NCBI GenBank assembly: GCA_017644325.1
Contig: JAEPLS010000001.1
Coordinates: 496,001 to 560,000 of the forward strand
From: Prochlorococcus marinus CUG1438
Lineage (GTDB): Bacteria > Cyanobacteriota > Cyanobacteriia > PCC-6307 > Cyanobiaceae
Direction: 5' to 3'
Length of the DNA: 64,000 nucleotides
Position numbers and translations under genes: made by a program. The notes under the pieces are model-generated. The model made no database searches and was not told the origin of the DNA. It worked only from the letters and a program-made list of their open reading frames with translations. Positions 43,236 to 52,311 of this stretch are shown here, in pieces (within the stretch, counting starts at the first letter, position 1; each line of letters starts with the position of its first letter).

Positions 43236-43241
43236 TATAAT
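43236..43241 (+). promoter_or_regulatory. Possible -10 box for glmS
   Basis: TATAAT, inside the 15-base palindrome at 43231-43245 (TTCAAT/ATTGAA arms). It lies only 18 bases before the glmS ATG, predicting a leader of about ten bases. This supports a start at 43259 rather than the TTG at 43241, and leaves no room for a glmS ribozyme. Confidence 0.35.
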
Positions 43242-43258
43242 TGAAAAAAAATTACTAT

Positions 43259-45154
43259 ATGTGCGGAATAGTTGCTGTAACTGGTTATAAAAAAGCCTTA
43301 CCATTATTAATGAATGGTTTAGAAAAACTTGAATATAGAGGTTATGATTCAGCAGGAATAGCAGTTATTAATCCTGAGACGAATTCAATAAGTTGTAACA
43401 AAGCAGAGGGAAAACTTATTAATTTAAAAGTTAATCTTAACGAAAAAAAGATTCCTGGTACTGTCGGAATAGCTCATACTCGTTGGGCAACTCATGGAAA
43501 ACCAGAAGTTAAAAATGCCCACCCTCACATCGATAGTACAGGAGCAATTGCAGTTGTTCAGAATGGAATTATTGAAAATTTCCAAGATTTGAAAAATAAA
43601 TTAGAAAAAGAGGGTATAACTTTTAATTCTGATACAGATACTGAGGTAATTCCTCATTTAATTCAAAGAGAATTAAAGACATTAAGTAAATTGAAACTTG
43701 AAAATAACGGTTCAACATTATTAGTAGCTGTGAGAAATGTGATATCTGATTTAGAAGGGTCCTATGCTTTAGCAGTTTTGTGGGCTGGTGCCCCAACATC
43801 ACTTGTAGTTGCAAGAAAACAAGCACCTTTGATTATTGGTTTGGGTGAAGGAGAATTTATTTGTGCAAGTGATACTCCAGCTATTGCCAATTTTACAAAT
43901 ATTATTCTTCCTATGGAGGATGATGAAATAGCTTTATTAACTCCTCTTGGAATAGAAATATACGACTCAAACAATGAGAGACAATATCGAAATCCTGTTT
44001 CCCTGAAAGTCTCAGAGCAAATCATTGATAAGATGAATTTCAAACATTTCATGTTAAAAGAGATATACGATCAGCCGGAAACTGCAAAAAATTGGTTGAA
44101 AAATTATTTAATACAAAATTCAGAAAATGGTCAATATCAAATCAACTACCCCTTTGATACAAAGTTTTTTGACTCAATCGAGAGAATTGAAATTATTGCT
44201 TGTGGAACAAGTAAGCACGCTGCCATGGTGGGTAGCTTTTTACTAGAACAATTCTCAGGAATCCCTACAAATGTTTTTTATGCTAGCGAATTTCGTTACT
44301 CACCACCCCCACTGCTGCCAAATACATTAACTATTGGAGTTTCTCAATCTGGAGAAACTGCTGATACTATTGCGGCTATTGATATGGAAATCAAACGGAG
44401 GTCCGAGATTAAAGATGAAAAATTTAGACCTAATCTTATTGCAATAACCAATAGAAGAGAGAGCTCTATAGGAAGACAAGTTTCAAACATAATCGATATT
44501 TGTGCAGGGATAGAAGTGGGTGTTGCTGCAACAAAAACTTTTTTTGCACAATTACTTTCTTTTTATGGATTAGCTATACACTTTGCGCAGATTAAAGGTA
44601 GTCAAAGTCCTGATGAAATAGAAAAATTAATAAAAGAGCTTCTAAAACTCCCTCCATTACTAGATGATCTTCTAGAAAAACATGATCAATCATCTGAAAA
44701 GTTAGCACATGACTTTTTTAATATTAAAGATGTTATTTTTTTAGGAAGAGGCATAAATTATCCAATTGCTCTTGAAGGGGCATTAAAACTTAAAGAAATT
44801 AGTTATATACATGCAGCTGGATATCCAGCTGGTGAAATGAAACATGGTCCAATCGCGTTGTTAGATAAAAAAGTGCCAGTAATTTCTATTGCTTCTCCTG
44901 GTGAGGTGTTTGATAAAGTTATTAGTAATGCTCAAGAAGCAAAAGCTAGAGATTCATATTTGATTGGAGTTGCACCTGAATGTAATGGAACTGAAATTTT
45001 TGATTATTTAATGCAGATTCCTTCTGCTAATGAATGGGTTACACCCTTACTTAATATAATTCCTCTTCAATTATTGAGTTATCATATTGCAGCTCACAGA
45101 GGGCTTGATGTTGACCAACCAAGAAACTTAGCAAAAAGCGTAACTGTGGAATAA
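43259..45154 (+). CDS. glmS: Glutamine-fructose-6-phosphate aminotransferase
   Basis: Makes glucosamine 6-phosphate, the entry to peptidoglycan and lipopolysaccharide sugars. The start MCGIVAV places Cys2 as the N-terminal nucleophile of the class II glutaminase, so the true start is the ATG at 43259. The glutaminase half has HTRWATHGKP; the two SIS domains carry CGTSKHAAMVG, SQSGETADT and KEISYIHAAGYPAGEMKHGP. It ends DVDQPRNLAKSVTVE. It has 631 residues. A small broken-looking frame follows. Confidence 0.97.
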   Translation: MCGIVAVTGYKKALPLLMNGLEKLEYRGYDSAGIAVINPETNSISCNKAEGKLINLKVNLNEKKIPGTVGIAHTRWATHGKPEVKNAHPHIDSTGAIAVVQNGIIENFQDLKNKLEKEGITFNSDTDTEVIPHLIQRELKTLSKLKLENNGSTLLVAVRNVISDLEGSYALAVLWAGAPTSLVVARKQAPLIIGLGEGEFICASDTPAIANFTNIILPMEDDEIALLTPLGIEIYDSNNERQYRNPVSLKVSEQIIDKMNFKHFMLKEIYDQPETAKNWLKNYLIQNSENGQYQINYPFDTKFFDSIERIEIIACGTSKHAAMVGSFLLEQFSGIPTNVFYASEFRYSPPPLLPNTLTIGVSQSGETADTIAAIDMEIKRRSEIKDEKFRPNLIAITNRRESSIGRQVSNIIDICAGIEVGVAATKTFFAQLLSFYGLAIHFAQIKGSQSPDEIEKLIKELLKLPPLLDDLLEKHDQSSEKLAHDFFNIKDVIFLGRGINYPIALEGALKLKEISYIHAAGYPAGEMKHGPIALLDKKVPVISIASPGEVFDKVISNAQEAKARDSYLIGVAPECNGTEIFDYLMQIPSANEWVTPLLNIIPLQLLSYHIAAHRGLDVDQPRNLAKSVTVE

Positions 45155-45159
45155 GATCA

Positions 45160-45293
45160 ATGACTATTAGTTCTTTGAAAAAACAAGATAAATCCAATAA
45201 TGTTTTTAAATTGAATTAATCTGATGATGATGAAATTATTCCTGGAGCTGGTTTGCCTAATTTAAATAAAATAATTTACGAAAAATATAAATT
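45160..45293 (+). pseudogene. Possible small gene interrupted by an in-frame stop
   Basis: Five bases after the glmS stop, an ATG opens 19 codons (MTISSLKKQDKSNNVFKLN) and ends at TAA (45217-45219). The same frame then continues with SDDDEIIPGAGLPNLNKIIY and beyond 45293, into the 3' end of rimM on the other strand. The second part reads like protein sequence rather than random A+T-rich spacer. It may be the remnant of a short gene, a true 19-codon gene, or chance. I recognise no family. Confidence 0.3.
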
Positions 45294-45833
45294 TCAAAGT
45301 TCTAAAAGCCCCTTGGGGGGGGTTATTATCAAGAATCTATTTTTAATATCTACCTCTGGAACGATTTCAGACACAAAAGGAACTAAAACTTCTTTATCTG
45401 TGTCAATAAGTTTTACTTTTAATAAACTATTTTTTTCATTATCAAAGTCGCAGACTTCTCCAATTACTTTGTATTCCTTATTTTCAAATATTTTTACTTT
45501 TAAGTTAATTAGTTGAGATATATGAAACTCTCCTTCCTCTAATTTAGGAATATCATCAGTTTTTATCAGAAATTTATAATTTTTTAGACTTTCGGCTTGC
45601 GTTCTGTTATCGACATTTTTGAATTTAACTATAAAAATTTCTTTACCCGGTTGCTTAAATCCTGAAATTAATTCAAATAATATAGGCTTTTCTTGATTTT
45701 TGCGTAACCATCTTTGGCCTGGTTTTGTGAATCTTTCATCAAAATCACTTAATGATTTAATTTTTAGTTTTCCATCTAATCCGTGTACAGATGTTATTAC
45801 TCCAACAACCAACCAATCATCATTATTTAACAT
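45294..45833 (-). CDS. rimM: 16S rRNA processing protein RimM
   Basis: Binds ribosomal protein S19 and helps 30S maturation. The N-terminal domain has [20 protein letters not shown], and the PRC-barrel C-terminal domain ends [20 protein letters not shown]. It has 179 residues. The last codons contain a run of eight C bases (eight G on the + strand at about 45315-45322). It is divergent from ndhS, with 27 bases between the starts. Confidence 0.94.
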   Translation of the reverse strand: MLNNDDWLVVGVITSVHGLDGKLKIKSLSDFDERFTKPGQRWLRKNQEKPILFELISGFKQPGKEIFIVKFKNVDNRTQAESLKNYKFLIKTDDIPKLEEGEFHISQLINLKVKIFENKEYKVIGEVCDFDNEKNSLLKVKLIDTDKEVLVPFVSEIVPEVDIKNRFLIITPPKGLLEL

Positions 45834-45860
45834 AAACTAGGATAATAGTATCAATTTAGT

Positions 45861-46046
45861 ATGGAAATTAAAAGCAAACCAATACTTCCTGGTTCTGAGG
45901 TAATTGTAAAAGATGTTACTTCCATTTATAGAGGATATAAAGGATTTGTACAGAGAGTTACAAAAAAAAGAGCAGCTGTTCTGTTTGAAGGAGGTAATTG
46001 GGATAAACTCATTACTTTTCAGCTAACTAATCTAGAAATAGTATAA
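45861..46046 (+). CDS. ndhS: NDH-1 ferredoxin-binding subunit NdhS (probable)
   Basis: A 61-residue basic SH3-like protein. ILPGSEVIVKD, GYKGFVQRVTKKRAAVLFEGG and NWDKLITFQLTNLEIV match the NdhS/CRR31 (DUF3252) pattern. NdhS forms the ferredoxin-binding site of the photosynthetic NDH-1 complex, which runs cyclic electron flow around photosystem I. It converges on rnc with 3 bases between the stops. The assignment is from motif recognition; the length is on the short side. Confidence 0.75.
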   Translation: MEIKSKPILPGSEVIVKDVTSIYRGYKGFVQRVTKKRAAVLFEGGNWDKLITFQLTNLEIV

Positions 46047-46049
46047 AAA

Positions 46050-46799
46050 TTAGATTTTACCAATAGTTATAAATTTTTCTATTAAAACTCTAGCTGCATT
46101 TGTTTCGGCTTGTTTATGAGATTTGCCTACTGCCGAGGATTCTTTTTTCCCTTCGATGAAAATATCGCAGGAAAATCTTTTAGGATCTCCATTGATTCTA
46201 GAAACTTCGATAATTTTATAGACTGGCAAATCAAAACCTTTACTTTGACACCACTCTTGTAACACTGTCTTAGATTTGAATTTATACGGAGCTTTTAAAA
46301 ATATTTCTGAATCTTCTTCCCAAAAATCATCTAGCCATATATTTACTTCTTGAATTGAGTTAAAGCACTTGTAGAGTGCACCGATTAAAGCTTCTGTGGC
46401 TTCTCCAATAATTGTGTTTTTTGAATTTTCATCACCAAGAGCTTTAGGTCCTTTAATTATTAATTTCTCTATTCCAATTGATTTTCCTAATTTAGTTAAC
46501 CATTCATCACTTACAATTTGAGCTCTTAGCTCTGATCTCTCGCCTACGCTCATTTGAGGATATTTTTTTTCAATAAAGTTTGATGCAGCTAATCTGAGGA
46601 CTGCATCTCCAAAGAATTCTAATTTTTCGTAATTTATTATTTTGTCAGCTGAAGAATGGATTAATGCCTGATTAAAATCTTGAATTACTGAAATATTCTC
46701 TGTTCTAATTATTTCAGAAAATCTCTTTGATCTAATTTTTAAAGACTTTAAAAAAGTAATTATTAGATTAATTCTCGTTTCGTTTATCTTATTTGTCAT
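46050..46799 (-). CDS. rnc: Ribonuclease III
   Basis: A double-strand RNA endonuclease that matures rRNA and cuts structured RNAs. The catalytic signature EKLEFFGDAVLRL is near residues 58-70, a second acidic patch GEATEALIGALY follows, and a C-terminal dsRNA-binding domain has KTVLQEWCQSKGF and KSHKQAETNAARVLIEKF. It has 249 residues. On the same strand, rnpB ends 26 bases before its start. Confidence 0.95.
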   Translation of the reverse strand: MTNKINETRINLIITFLKSLKIRSKRFSEIIRTENISVIQDFNQALIHSSADKIINYEKLEFFGDAVLRLAASNFIEKKYPQMSVGERSELRAQIVSDEWLTKLGKSIGIEKLIIKGPKALGDENSKNTIIGEATEALIGALYKCFNSIQEVNIWLDDFWEEDSEIFLKAPYKFKSKTVLQEWCQSKGFDLPVYKIIEVSRINGDPKRFSCDIFIEGKKESSAVGKSHKQAETNAARVLIEKFITIGKI

Positions 46800-46824
46800 A
46801 TGATTTTAATAATCACAACAATTA

Positions 46825-47200
46825 GAAAGCAGGTCATAAGCCGGGTTCTGTTCATCTTTTATAAGATGGGCAATCATCTATCTAGGGCTGGAATTACTTC
46901 ACAGTCTCAAGCGGCGCTTATAAGTTGATCATGCAGTGGTCATAGATCTCCTAAACCTTGCTCCCAGCCGGGGTTTACCTAGCCAACACCTCTCAATGTT
47001 GCTGGTGCGCTCTTACCGCACCCTTGCACCCTTGCCATACATAAAGTATTAGGCGGTATGTTTCTGTGGCACTATCCTCACGGTTACCCGCACTGGGAAT
47101 TACCCAGCAAGCCTGACCACGTGGGAGCCCGGACTTTCCTCAAAAAAGTTTTATTTTGGAAACAAAATAAAACTTTTTTGCGATTGCCTCTCCTGCTTTC
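46825..47200 (-). ncRNA. rnpB: RNase P RNA
   Basis: The catalytic RNA of RNase P, about 376 bases. Helix P1 pairs GAAAGCAGG at the 5' end with CCTGCTTTC at the 3' end, which fixes both ends. The conserved region containing GAGGAAAGTCCGGGCT is read leftward from 47142, and the 3' conserved ACAGAACCCGGCTTAT spans 46852-46837. P3 is an unusually long A+T stem (47142-47158 with 47163-47179). It is divergent from tRNA-Arg, 38 bases away. Confidence 0.95.
47142..47179. repeat. Perfect 17-bp inverted repeat forming rnpB P3
   Basis: Arms at 47142-47158 and 47163-47179 are exact reverse complements around a 4-base loop. All pairs but two are A-T. It lies between P2 and the conserved core of RNase P RNA, which is the P3 position, and is longer than typical bacterial P3 helices. 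Confidence 0.85.
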
Positions 47201-47238
47201 ATTTAGCATAATGCTTATTACTCCAAAAATCATCTATT

Positions 47239-47312
<74 letters not shown>

Positions 47313-47390
47313 TTAAAGTAATAAACTATATGTAGTATATGTGCAAACTTGCTACTCTCTAGCTAGCGTATAAATAGTAATAAATCTTTT

Positions 47391-47723
47391 ATGGCTAAGT
47401 TGCATGATATGCGCTTAAAACTCTTAATTCAACAAGAGCACGAACGTATTACTAAATCCCAACCTAATGATTTAGACCTTTCAATAGTTCAAGCAAGATG
47501 CTTATGTTGGCTTGCTTTATTGGCAGAAGCTCATGAAGACCAAGCAAATGATGCTGAAAAAAGAGGAGATGCTGAACAGGCAATGGGTTGGTTTGCTGAT
47601 TCTATGAGATTAAGAGATGTTATTAATTTGGTTACTAGTATTGAGATACCTTTGCCTGATAGTCCAGATTCACTTGATGAAAATGACGAATTATTGGATG
47701 GCCCTACAATTATGCCCAAATAA
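47391..47723 (+). CDS. Conserved-looking acidic protein of unknown function
   Basis: A 110-residue soluble protein. The first two thirds look helical (LKLLIQQEHERIT, ARCLCWLALLAEAHEDQAND), and the tail is acidic and proline-rich (IPLPDSPDSLDENDELLDGP). I recognise no domain. It follows tRNA-Arg by 78 bases and precedes a second unknown gene by 31 bases on the same strand, so the two may be expressed together. Confidence 0.65.
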   Translation: MAKLHDMRLKLLIQQEHERITKSQPNDLDLSIVQARCLCWLALLAEAHEDQANDAEKRGDAEQAMGWFADSMRLRDVINLVTSIEIPLPDSPDSLDENDELLDGPTIMPK

Positions 47724-47754
47724 TGAGATGATATAAGAAGAGTTATTTTTTCTT

Positions 47755-48210
47755 TTGACTGAAGAACCTTGTCAATGTCCTGATTGTCAGAGATTTTATA
47801 GTGAACATGATCGTCTAATTAGAGAATTTCCTACTTTTAAGCAGCAACAGGAATTAAACTGGACATCTATTCAGTCTTTCAGAACCCTTTGCAGCAAAGT
47901 CACTGATGAGTTGCAGAGTAAATTATCTGAAAGAGAATCTAATGAAGATAAAGCTCTAGATGAAAACCATATTTCTGACATTGAAATTACTGAGGCCTTA
48001 GATGAACTTGAAAGTGTAAATGCATATTTATATGCAATTGAGGCTTTGATGGAACGAATTTTTGATACAAAAATTTCAAACAATATTGAATCAAAATTTA
48101 AAGAAATTGCAAACGAATTAGCACCTGACCCATTAAATGTAGATAGACTAATTTTAAATAGATTATTTCATCAGACTCCTGATTTCCCAGATAAGAAAAA
48201 TATTAATTAG
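47755..48210 (+). CDS. Unknown protein with N-terminal Cys cluster
   Basis: A 151-residue, largely helical acidic protein. The N-terminus TEEPCQCPDCQRFYSEH has three Cys and a nearby His, suggesting a small metal site. The rest is helical with coiled-coil-like stretches (TEALDELESVNAYLYAIEAL). The start is TTG; no ATG gives the Cys motif. The stop overlaps the end of glgP by 8 bases. Function is unknown. Confidence 0.65.
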   Translation: MTEEPCQCPDCQRFYSEHDRLIREFPTFKQQQELNWTSIQSFRTLCSKVTDELQSKLSERESNEDKALDENHISDIEITEALDELESVNAYLYAIEALMERIFDTKISNNIESKFKEIANELAPDPLNVDRLILNRLFHQTPDFPDKKNIN

Positions 48211-50767
48211 TTAATTCTTCGACATCACAAACAATCTCTACAGGCATAGGAGAAACCTTCCAAATTGATTTGCAGTACTCTCTAATAGATCTATCTGATG
48301 AGAAATAACCAGATCTTGCAGTATTTAATAATGCCATTTTATTCCAAGATTTTTTATTGTTCCAGCATTTACTGACCTCATCCTGTTTATTTAAATAGTC
48401 TTCGAAGTCAGCCATAACAAAAAATGGATCATGACCGGTTAAGCTATTCAATAAAGGTTTAAATAATTCTTTATCGCCATTACTAAAGTGTCCGATTTCA
48501 ATTAAACGTAATACTTCTTTTAGTTCTGGACATTGATCAATGAAAGTTTTTGGCGAGTAATTATTATTTTTTAAATCCATAATTTCACTTTCAGTTTTTC
48601 CAAAAAGAAAGAAATTCTCTTTTTTCACTAGATCTCTTAACTCAACGTTAGCTCCATCTAAGGTTCCAATAGTCAATGCTCCATTCATAGCAAACTTCAT
48701 ATTTCCAGTTCCAGATGCTTCTTTTCCAGCAGTTGAAATTTGTTCTGAAAGATCTGTTGCAGGATAAACTATTTCACCAAGCTTTACATTATAGTCAGGT
48801 AAAAAAACAACTCTTAATAGCCCGTCCATATCTGGATCAGAATTTACTACATCAGCAATACCATTAATAAATCGAATCATTAGTTTGGCCATGAAGTAAC
48901 CTGGTGCAGCTTTACCTCCGAATATTATTGTTCTTGGGACTTCGTAGTTATTTGTACCATTTTTGATTCTTAGATATTGAGCAATTATTTGTAAAGCATT
49001 CAAGTGTTGTCTTTTATATTGATGAATTCTTTTTACTTGAACATCAAATAAACTTGATGGATCAACAAGTATTCCTGTTTTTGAATGGATAAAACTAGAT
49101 AATTTTCGTTTTCCGTTTAATTTGGTTTCTTCAAACTTCTGTAAAAAGTTGCTATCATCTTTTTTCTCTTCCAATCGCTTGAGAAGTTCCATATTGGTAA
49201 TCCAATCAGGACCAACTTCTTTTTCTAGAAGGCTAGATAAAGATGGGTTTGAGAGGGCGACCCATCTTCTTGGGGTGACTCCATTAGTAACATTTGTAAA
49301 TTTTTCTGGCCACAATTCTGCAAATTCAGGAAGAAGTTGTCTTTTTATTAAATCTGAGTGGAGAGCAGCTACTCCATTTACATGATGAGCTCCGATTGTG
49401 GCTAAATGAGCCATTCTTACTGATTTAGAGCCTTCTTCATCAATTATTGAAAGCTTTTGAAGGATTTTGTCATCGCCTGGATAACGTAATCTTAATTGTT
49501 GTAGAAATCGCCAATTAATTTCATAAATAATTTCTAGATGTCTTGGTAGGAGATCACTAAAGAGACCCAAATCCCATTTCTCTAAAGCTTCTGGAAGTAA
49601 AGTGTGATTAGTATAAGCAACTGATGAGGTTGTTATGTTCCAAGCTTTATCCCAACCTATTTGATATTGGTCGATGAGAAGTCTCATTAATTCTGCTACT
49701 GCAATAGCTGGATGAGTATCATTTAGTTGAACTGTCCAATGTTCAGAGAATTTTGTTATTGGTATTGATCTTTTTTCAAGACTTCTCAACATATCCTGCA
49801 GAGAACAACTTACAAAAAAGTGTTGTTGTTTCAGTCTTAATCGTCTTCCTTCATCAGTGCCGTCGTTTGGGTATAGAACTTTTGAAAGGGTTTCTGACGC
49901 AACTTTTTCTTCTACTGCTCCATAATAATCTCCTATATTAAAGGCATAAAAATCGAAGCTTTCTGTTGCATCAGCTCTCCATAATCTTAGTCTGTCACAT
50001 GTATTTACTCTGTATCCTAAGACTGGAACATCATGAGGTACTCCAATAGCATGTTCTGAAGGTATCCATCTTGATCTGTAGTTTCCCTTATCATCTCTAT
50101 AACTTTCTGTTCTGCCTCCAAAACCAACGAAACATGATTCGTCAGGTTGTGGAAGTTCCCATGGCCATCCACCTTTTAACCATTTATCAGTTACTTCAAC
50201 TTGCCATCCATCTCTAATTAATTGATTGAATATACCAAATTCATATCTAATACCATAACCAACAGCAGGAACTTGTAGAGATGCAAGTGATTCCATATAG
50301 CATGCTGCAAGTCTGCCAAGTCCACCATTGCCTAATCCAGGTTCTTCTTCAACTTCAAGAATTGTTGACAATGATTCGATGCCAAATCTCTTTAAAGCAT
50401 CTTCAGCCTCTTGAGTTATTCCAAGATTGAGAAGATTATTACTTAATTGAGGGCCTATTAAAAATTCTGCTGATAAATAGGCGACTGTTTTTTGTGGTTT
50501 TTTTCTTATAACTTCTTGACTAGCTAAATATCTTGTCATTAGCCTATCTTTCACTGCGTAACTCAAAGCCATATACAAGTCGTGAGGACTTGCAGAGGTT
50601 GCTAATTTTCCAAGAGTATAAAATAAATGAGCCGTCATTCCTTGGAAAACTGCATCAGAATCCATGCCAGCTTTCTCAGGATCTAAGTAGCATCCTGGAG
50701 TAGGCAAACGTAGATCAAAGGGTTCGTTGGAATTCATTGGATTAGCCATATACCAGACAATAGCCAT
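48203..50767 (-). CDS. glgP: Glycogen phosphorylase
   Basis: Releases glucose 1-phosphate from glycogen, feeding night-time metabolism. The sequence shows EEEPGLGNGGLGRLAACYMES, TNHTLLPEALEKWD, VQVKRIHQYKRQHLN and the pyridoxal-phosphate lysine region EASGTGNMKFAMNGA followed by TLDGANVE. It has 854 residues from the first ATG; an ATG six codons in (50749) is an equally good start. It is divergent from the antiporter gene, with 134 bases between the starts. Confidence 0.97.
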   Translation of the reverse strand: MAIVWYMANPMNSNEPFDLRLPTPGCYLDPEKAGMDSDAVFQGMTAHLFYTLGKLATSASPHDLYMALSYAVKDRLMTRYLASQEVIRKKPQKTVAYLSAEFLIGPQLSNNLLNLGITQEAEDALKRFGIESLSTILEVEEEPGLGNGGLGRLAACYMESLASLQVPAVGYGIRYEFGIFNQLIRDGWQVEVTDKWLKGGWPWELPQPDESCFVGFGGRTESYRDDKGNYRSRWIPSEHAIGVPHDVPVLGYRVNTCDRLRLWRADATESFDFYAFNIGDYYGAVEEKVASETLSKVLYPNDGTDEGRRLRLKQQHFFVSCSLQDMLRSLEKRSIPITKFSEHWTVQLNDTHPAIAVAELMRLLIDQYQIGWDKAWNITTSSVAYTNHTLLPEALEKWDLGLFSDLLPRHLEIIYEINWRFLQQLRLRYPGDDKILQKLSIIDEEGSKSVRMAHLATIGAHHVNGVAALHSDLIKRQLLPEFAELWPEKFTNVTNGVTPRRWVALSNPSLSSLLEKEVGPDWITNMELLKRLEEKKDDSNFLQKFEETKLNGKRKLSSFIHSKTGILVDPSSLFDVQVKRIHQYKRQHLNALQIIAQYLRIKNGTNNYEVPRTIIFGGKAAPGYFMAKLMIRFINGIADVVNSDPDMDGLLRVVFLPDYNVKLGEIVYPATDLSEQISTAGKEASGTGNMKFAMNGALTIGTLDGANVELRDLVKKENFFLFGKTESEIMDLKNNNYSPKTFIDQCPELKEVLRLIEIGHFSNGDKELFKPLLNSLTGHDPFFVMADFEDYLNKQDEVSKCWNNKKSWNKMALLNTARSGYFSSDRSIREYCKSIWKVSPMPVEIVCDVEELTN

Positions 50768-50856
50768 TTTTTTGAAAATTTCTTTGTTGTAACTTCAGAT
50801 CCACACTTGTTGAGTATTTTTGCTTTTTTCTTACATATTTCTCTAAGTGGGCCCTC

Positions 50857-50893
50857 AATAAACTATCTTCCAAATAGGAAGTTTATTTTTTTA
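50857..50893 (+). other. Terminator-like stem-loop just before the antiporter start
   Basis: AATAAACT (50857-50864) can pair with AGTTTATT (50880-50887), and an inner CTTCC/GGAAG pairing is also available, followed by seven T bases. It ends about 9 bases before the ATG at 50902. It has the shape of an intrinsic terminator but sits in the leader, so it may act as attenuator or translation block. Structure is seen; function is inferred. Confidence 0.4.
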
Positions 50894-50901
50894 CACTTAC
50901 G

Positions 50902-52269
50902 ATGTACTCTTTAATTGCTGAATTAAGTGCACATGATTTAGAAGTCGCTGAAACCTTGATCGGTGTTATAAGATTTCTATTGATCTTTTTAGCAGCCAGA
51001 GCATTAGCAGAAGTATTAGTAAGACTTAGTTTGCCAACGATTGTAGGTGAGCTTCTTGCAGGAGTTGTTATAGGAGCATCAGGATTCCATTTATTAATAC
51101 CTCCTACAGCTGGAACTGAATTAAATGAGGGACTTGTAAATGTTATTAGTTCATTAGCTTCAATCCCCCCTGAAGCTGTACCTGATGTTTATTTCGAAAG
51201 TTTTCCCTCTCTTCAAGCAGTAGCAACTCTTGGTTTATATGCACTTTTATTTTTAACAGGATTAGAAAGTGAGTTAGAGGAATTGGTAGCTGTGGGTGCG
51301 CAGGCTTTTACTGTCGCAATGGCTGGGGTGATTTTACCTTTTGCATTTGGAACTCTAGGATTAATGTTTATTTTTCAAGTAGATCTAATCCCAGCAGTTT
51401 TTGCTGGAGCATCTATGACAGCCACAAGTATAGGAATAACTGCAAGTGTTTTCGGTGAATTAGGATATTTGAAAACTAGGGAAGGACAGATTGTTATTGG
51501 GGCGGCAGTGCTAGATGATATTTTGGGAATTGTTATTTTGGCAGTAGTTGTAGCTCTTGCTTCGGGAGGTTCTTTAGAGATTGCTCCTATTGTTAAATTA
51601 GTTGCAGCAGCTGTAGTGTTTGTTATTGCTGCTATCGCATTAAGTCGAACAGCAGCGCCAGGATTTGATTGGTTATTAGATAGACTAAAAGCACCTGGGG
51701 CTGTAGTAGTAGCATCTTTTGTGATACTTGTCTTATGTTGCTTTGTCGCAACAGCCATTGGATTAGAAGCCGCTCTAGGTGCTTTTGCGGCTGGATTGAT
51801 TCTTAGTAGTTCTAAAAATAATCATGCAATACAACAATCTGTTTTACCTTTAGTATCCCTATTCGCAACAATTTTCTTCGTATTAGTAGGAGCTGGAATG
51901 GATTTATCAGTTATTAATCCCCTTGATCCAACAAGTAGGTCAGCTCTAGTAGTCGCAGGATTTTTATTAGTTGTAGCAATTATTGGAAAAATTGCGGCAG
52001 GATGGGTATTTTCCAGTGACAAACCTACAAATAGATTAGTTGTAGGTTTGGGTATGATGCCTAGAGGAGAGGTGGGTTTAATTTTTCTTGGACTAGGAAC
52101 AAGCGCTAAGTTGTTAACTCCTTCTCTTGAAGCAGCTATTTTATTAATGGTTATAGGAACTACATTCCTTGCACCTGTTCTCTTGAGAATTGTTTTAAAA
52201 GATAAGCCCCCAAATGATGGTAATAAAATTTCAGATGATGTTGCAGCTGATCCTGTAGGTCTTCTTTAG
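50902..52269 (+). CDS. CPA2-family cation/proton antiporter
   Basis: A 455-residue membrane protein with about 12 hydrophobic segments. LIFLAARALAEVLVRLSLPTIVGELLAGVVIG, ALLFLTGLESELEEL and the Asp-bearing GAAVLDDILGIVIL match the KefB/NapA-like CPA2 exchangers. It resembles the cyanobacterial NhaS3 type, a sodium/proton antiporter placed in thylakoid membranes in Synechocystis; ion and membrane here are inferred. No TrkA-N domain follows. A stem-loop lies just upstream. Confidence 0.9.
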   Translation: MYSLIAELSAHDLEVAETLIGVIRFLLIFLAARALAEVLVRLSLPTIVGELLAGVVIGASGFHLLIPPTAGTELNEGLVNVISSLASIPPEAVPDVYFESFPSLQAVATLGLYALLFLTGLESELEELVAVGAQAFTVAMAGVILPFAFGTLGLMFIFQVDLIPAVFAGASMTATSIGITASVFGELGYLKTREGQIVIGAAVLDDILGIVILAVVVALASGGSLEIAPIVKLVAAAVVFVIAAIALSRTAAPGFDWLLDRLKAPGAVVVASFVILVLCCFVATAIGLEAALGAFAAGLILSSSKNNHAIQQSVLPLVSLFATIFFVLVGAGMDLSVINPLDPTSRSALVVAGFLLVVAIIGKIAAGWVFSSDKPTNRLVVGLGMMPRGEVGLIFLGLGTSAKLLTPSLEAAILLMVIGTTFLAPVLLRIVLKDKPPNDGNKISDDVAADPVGLL

Positions 52270-52311
52270 GAAATAAGTTTATTAGAATCAAAGAACAAAA
52301 GATTTTAATAA

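Noticed and set aside
43179-43258. glmS ribozyme
   Set aside because: The spacer is too short, has no ribozyme core, and the probable promoter lies next to the start codon.
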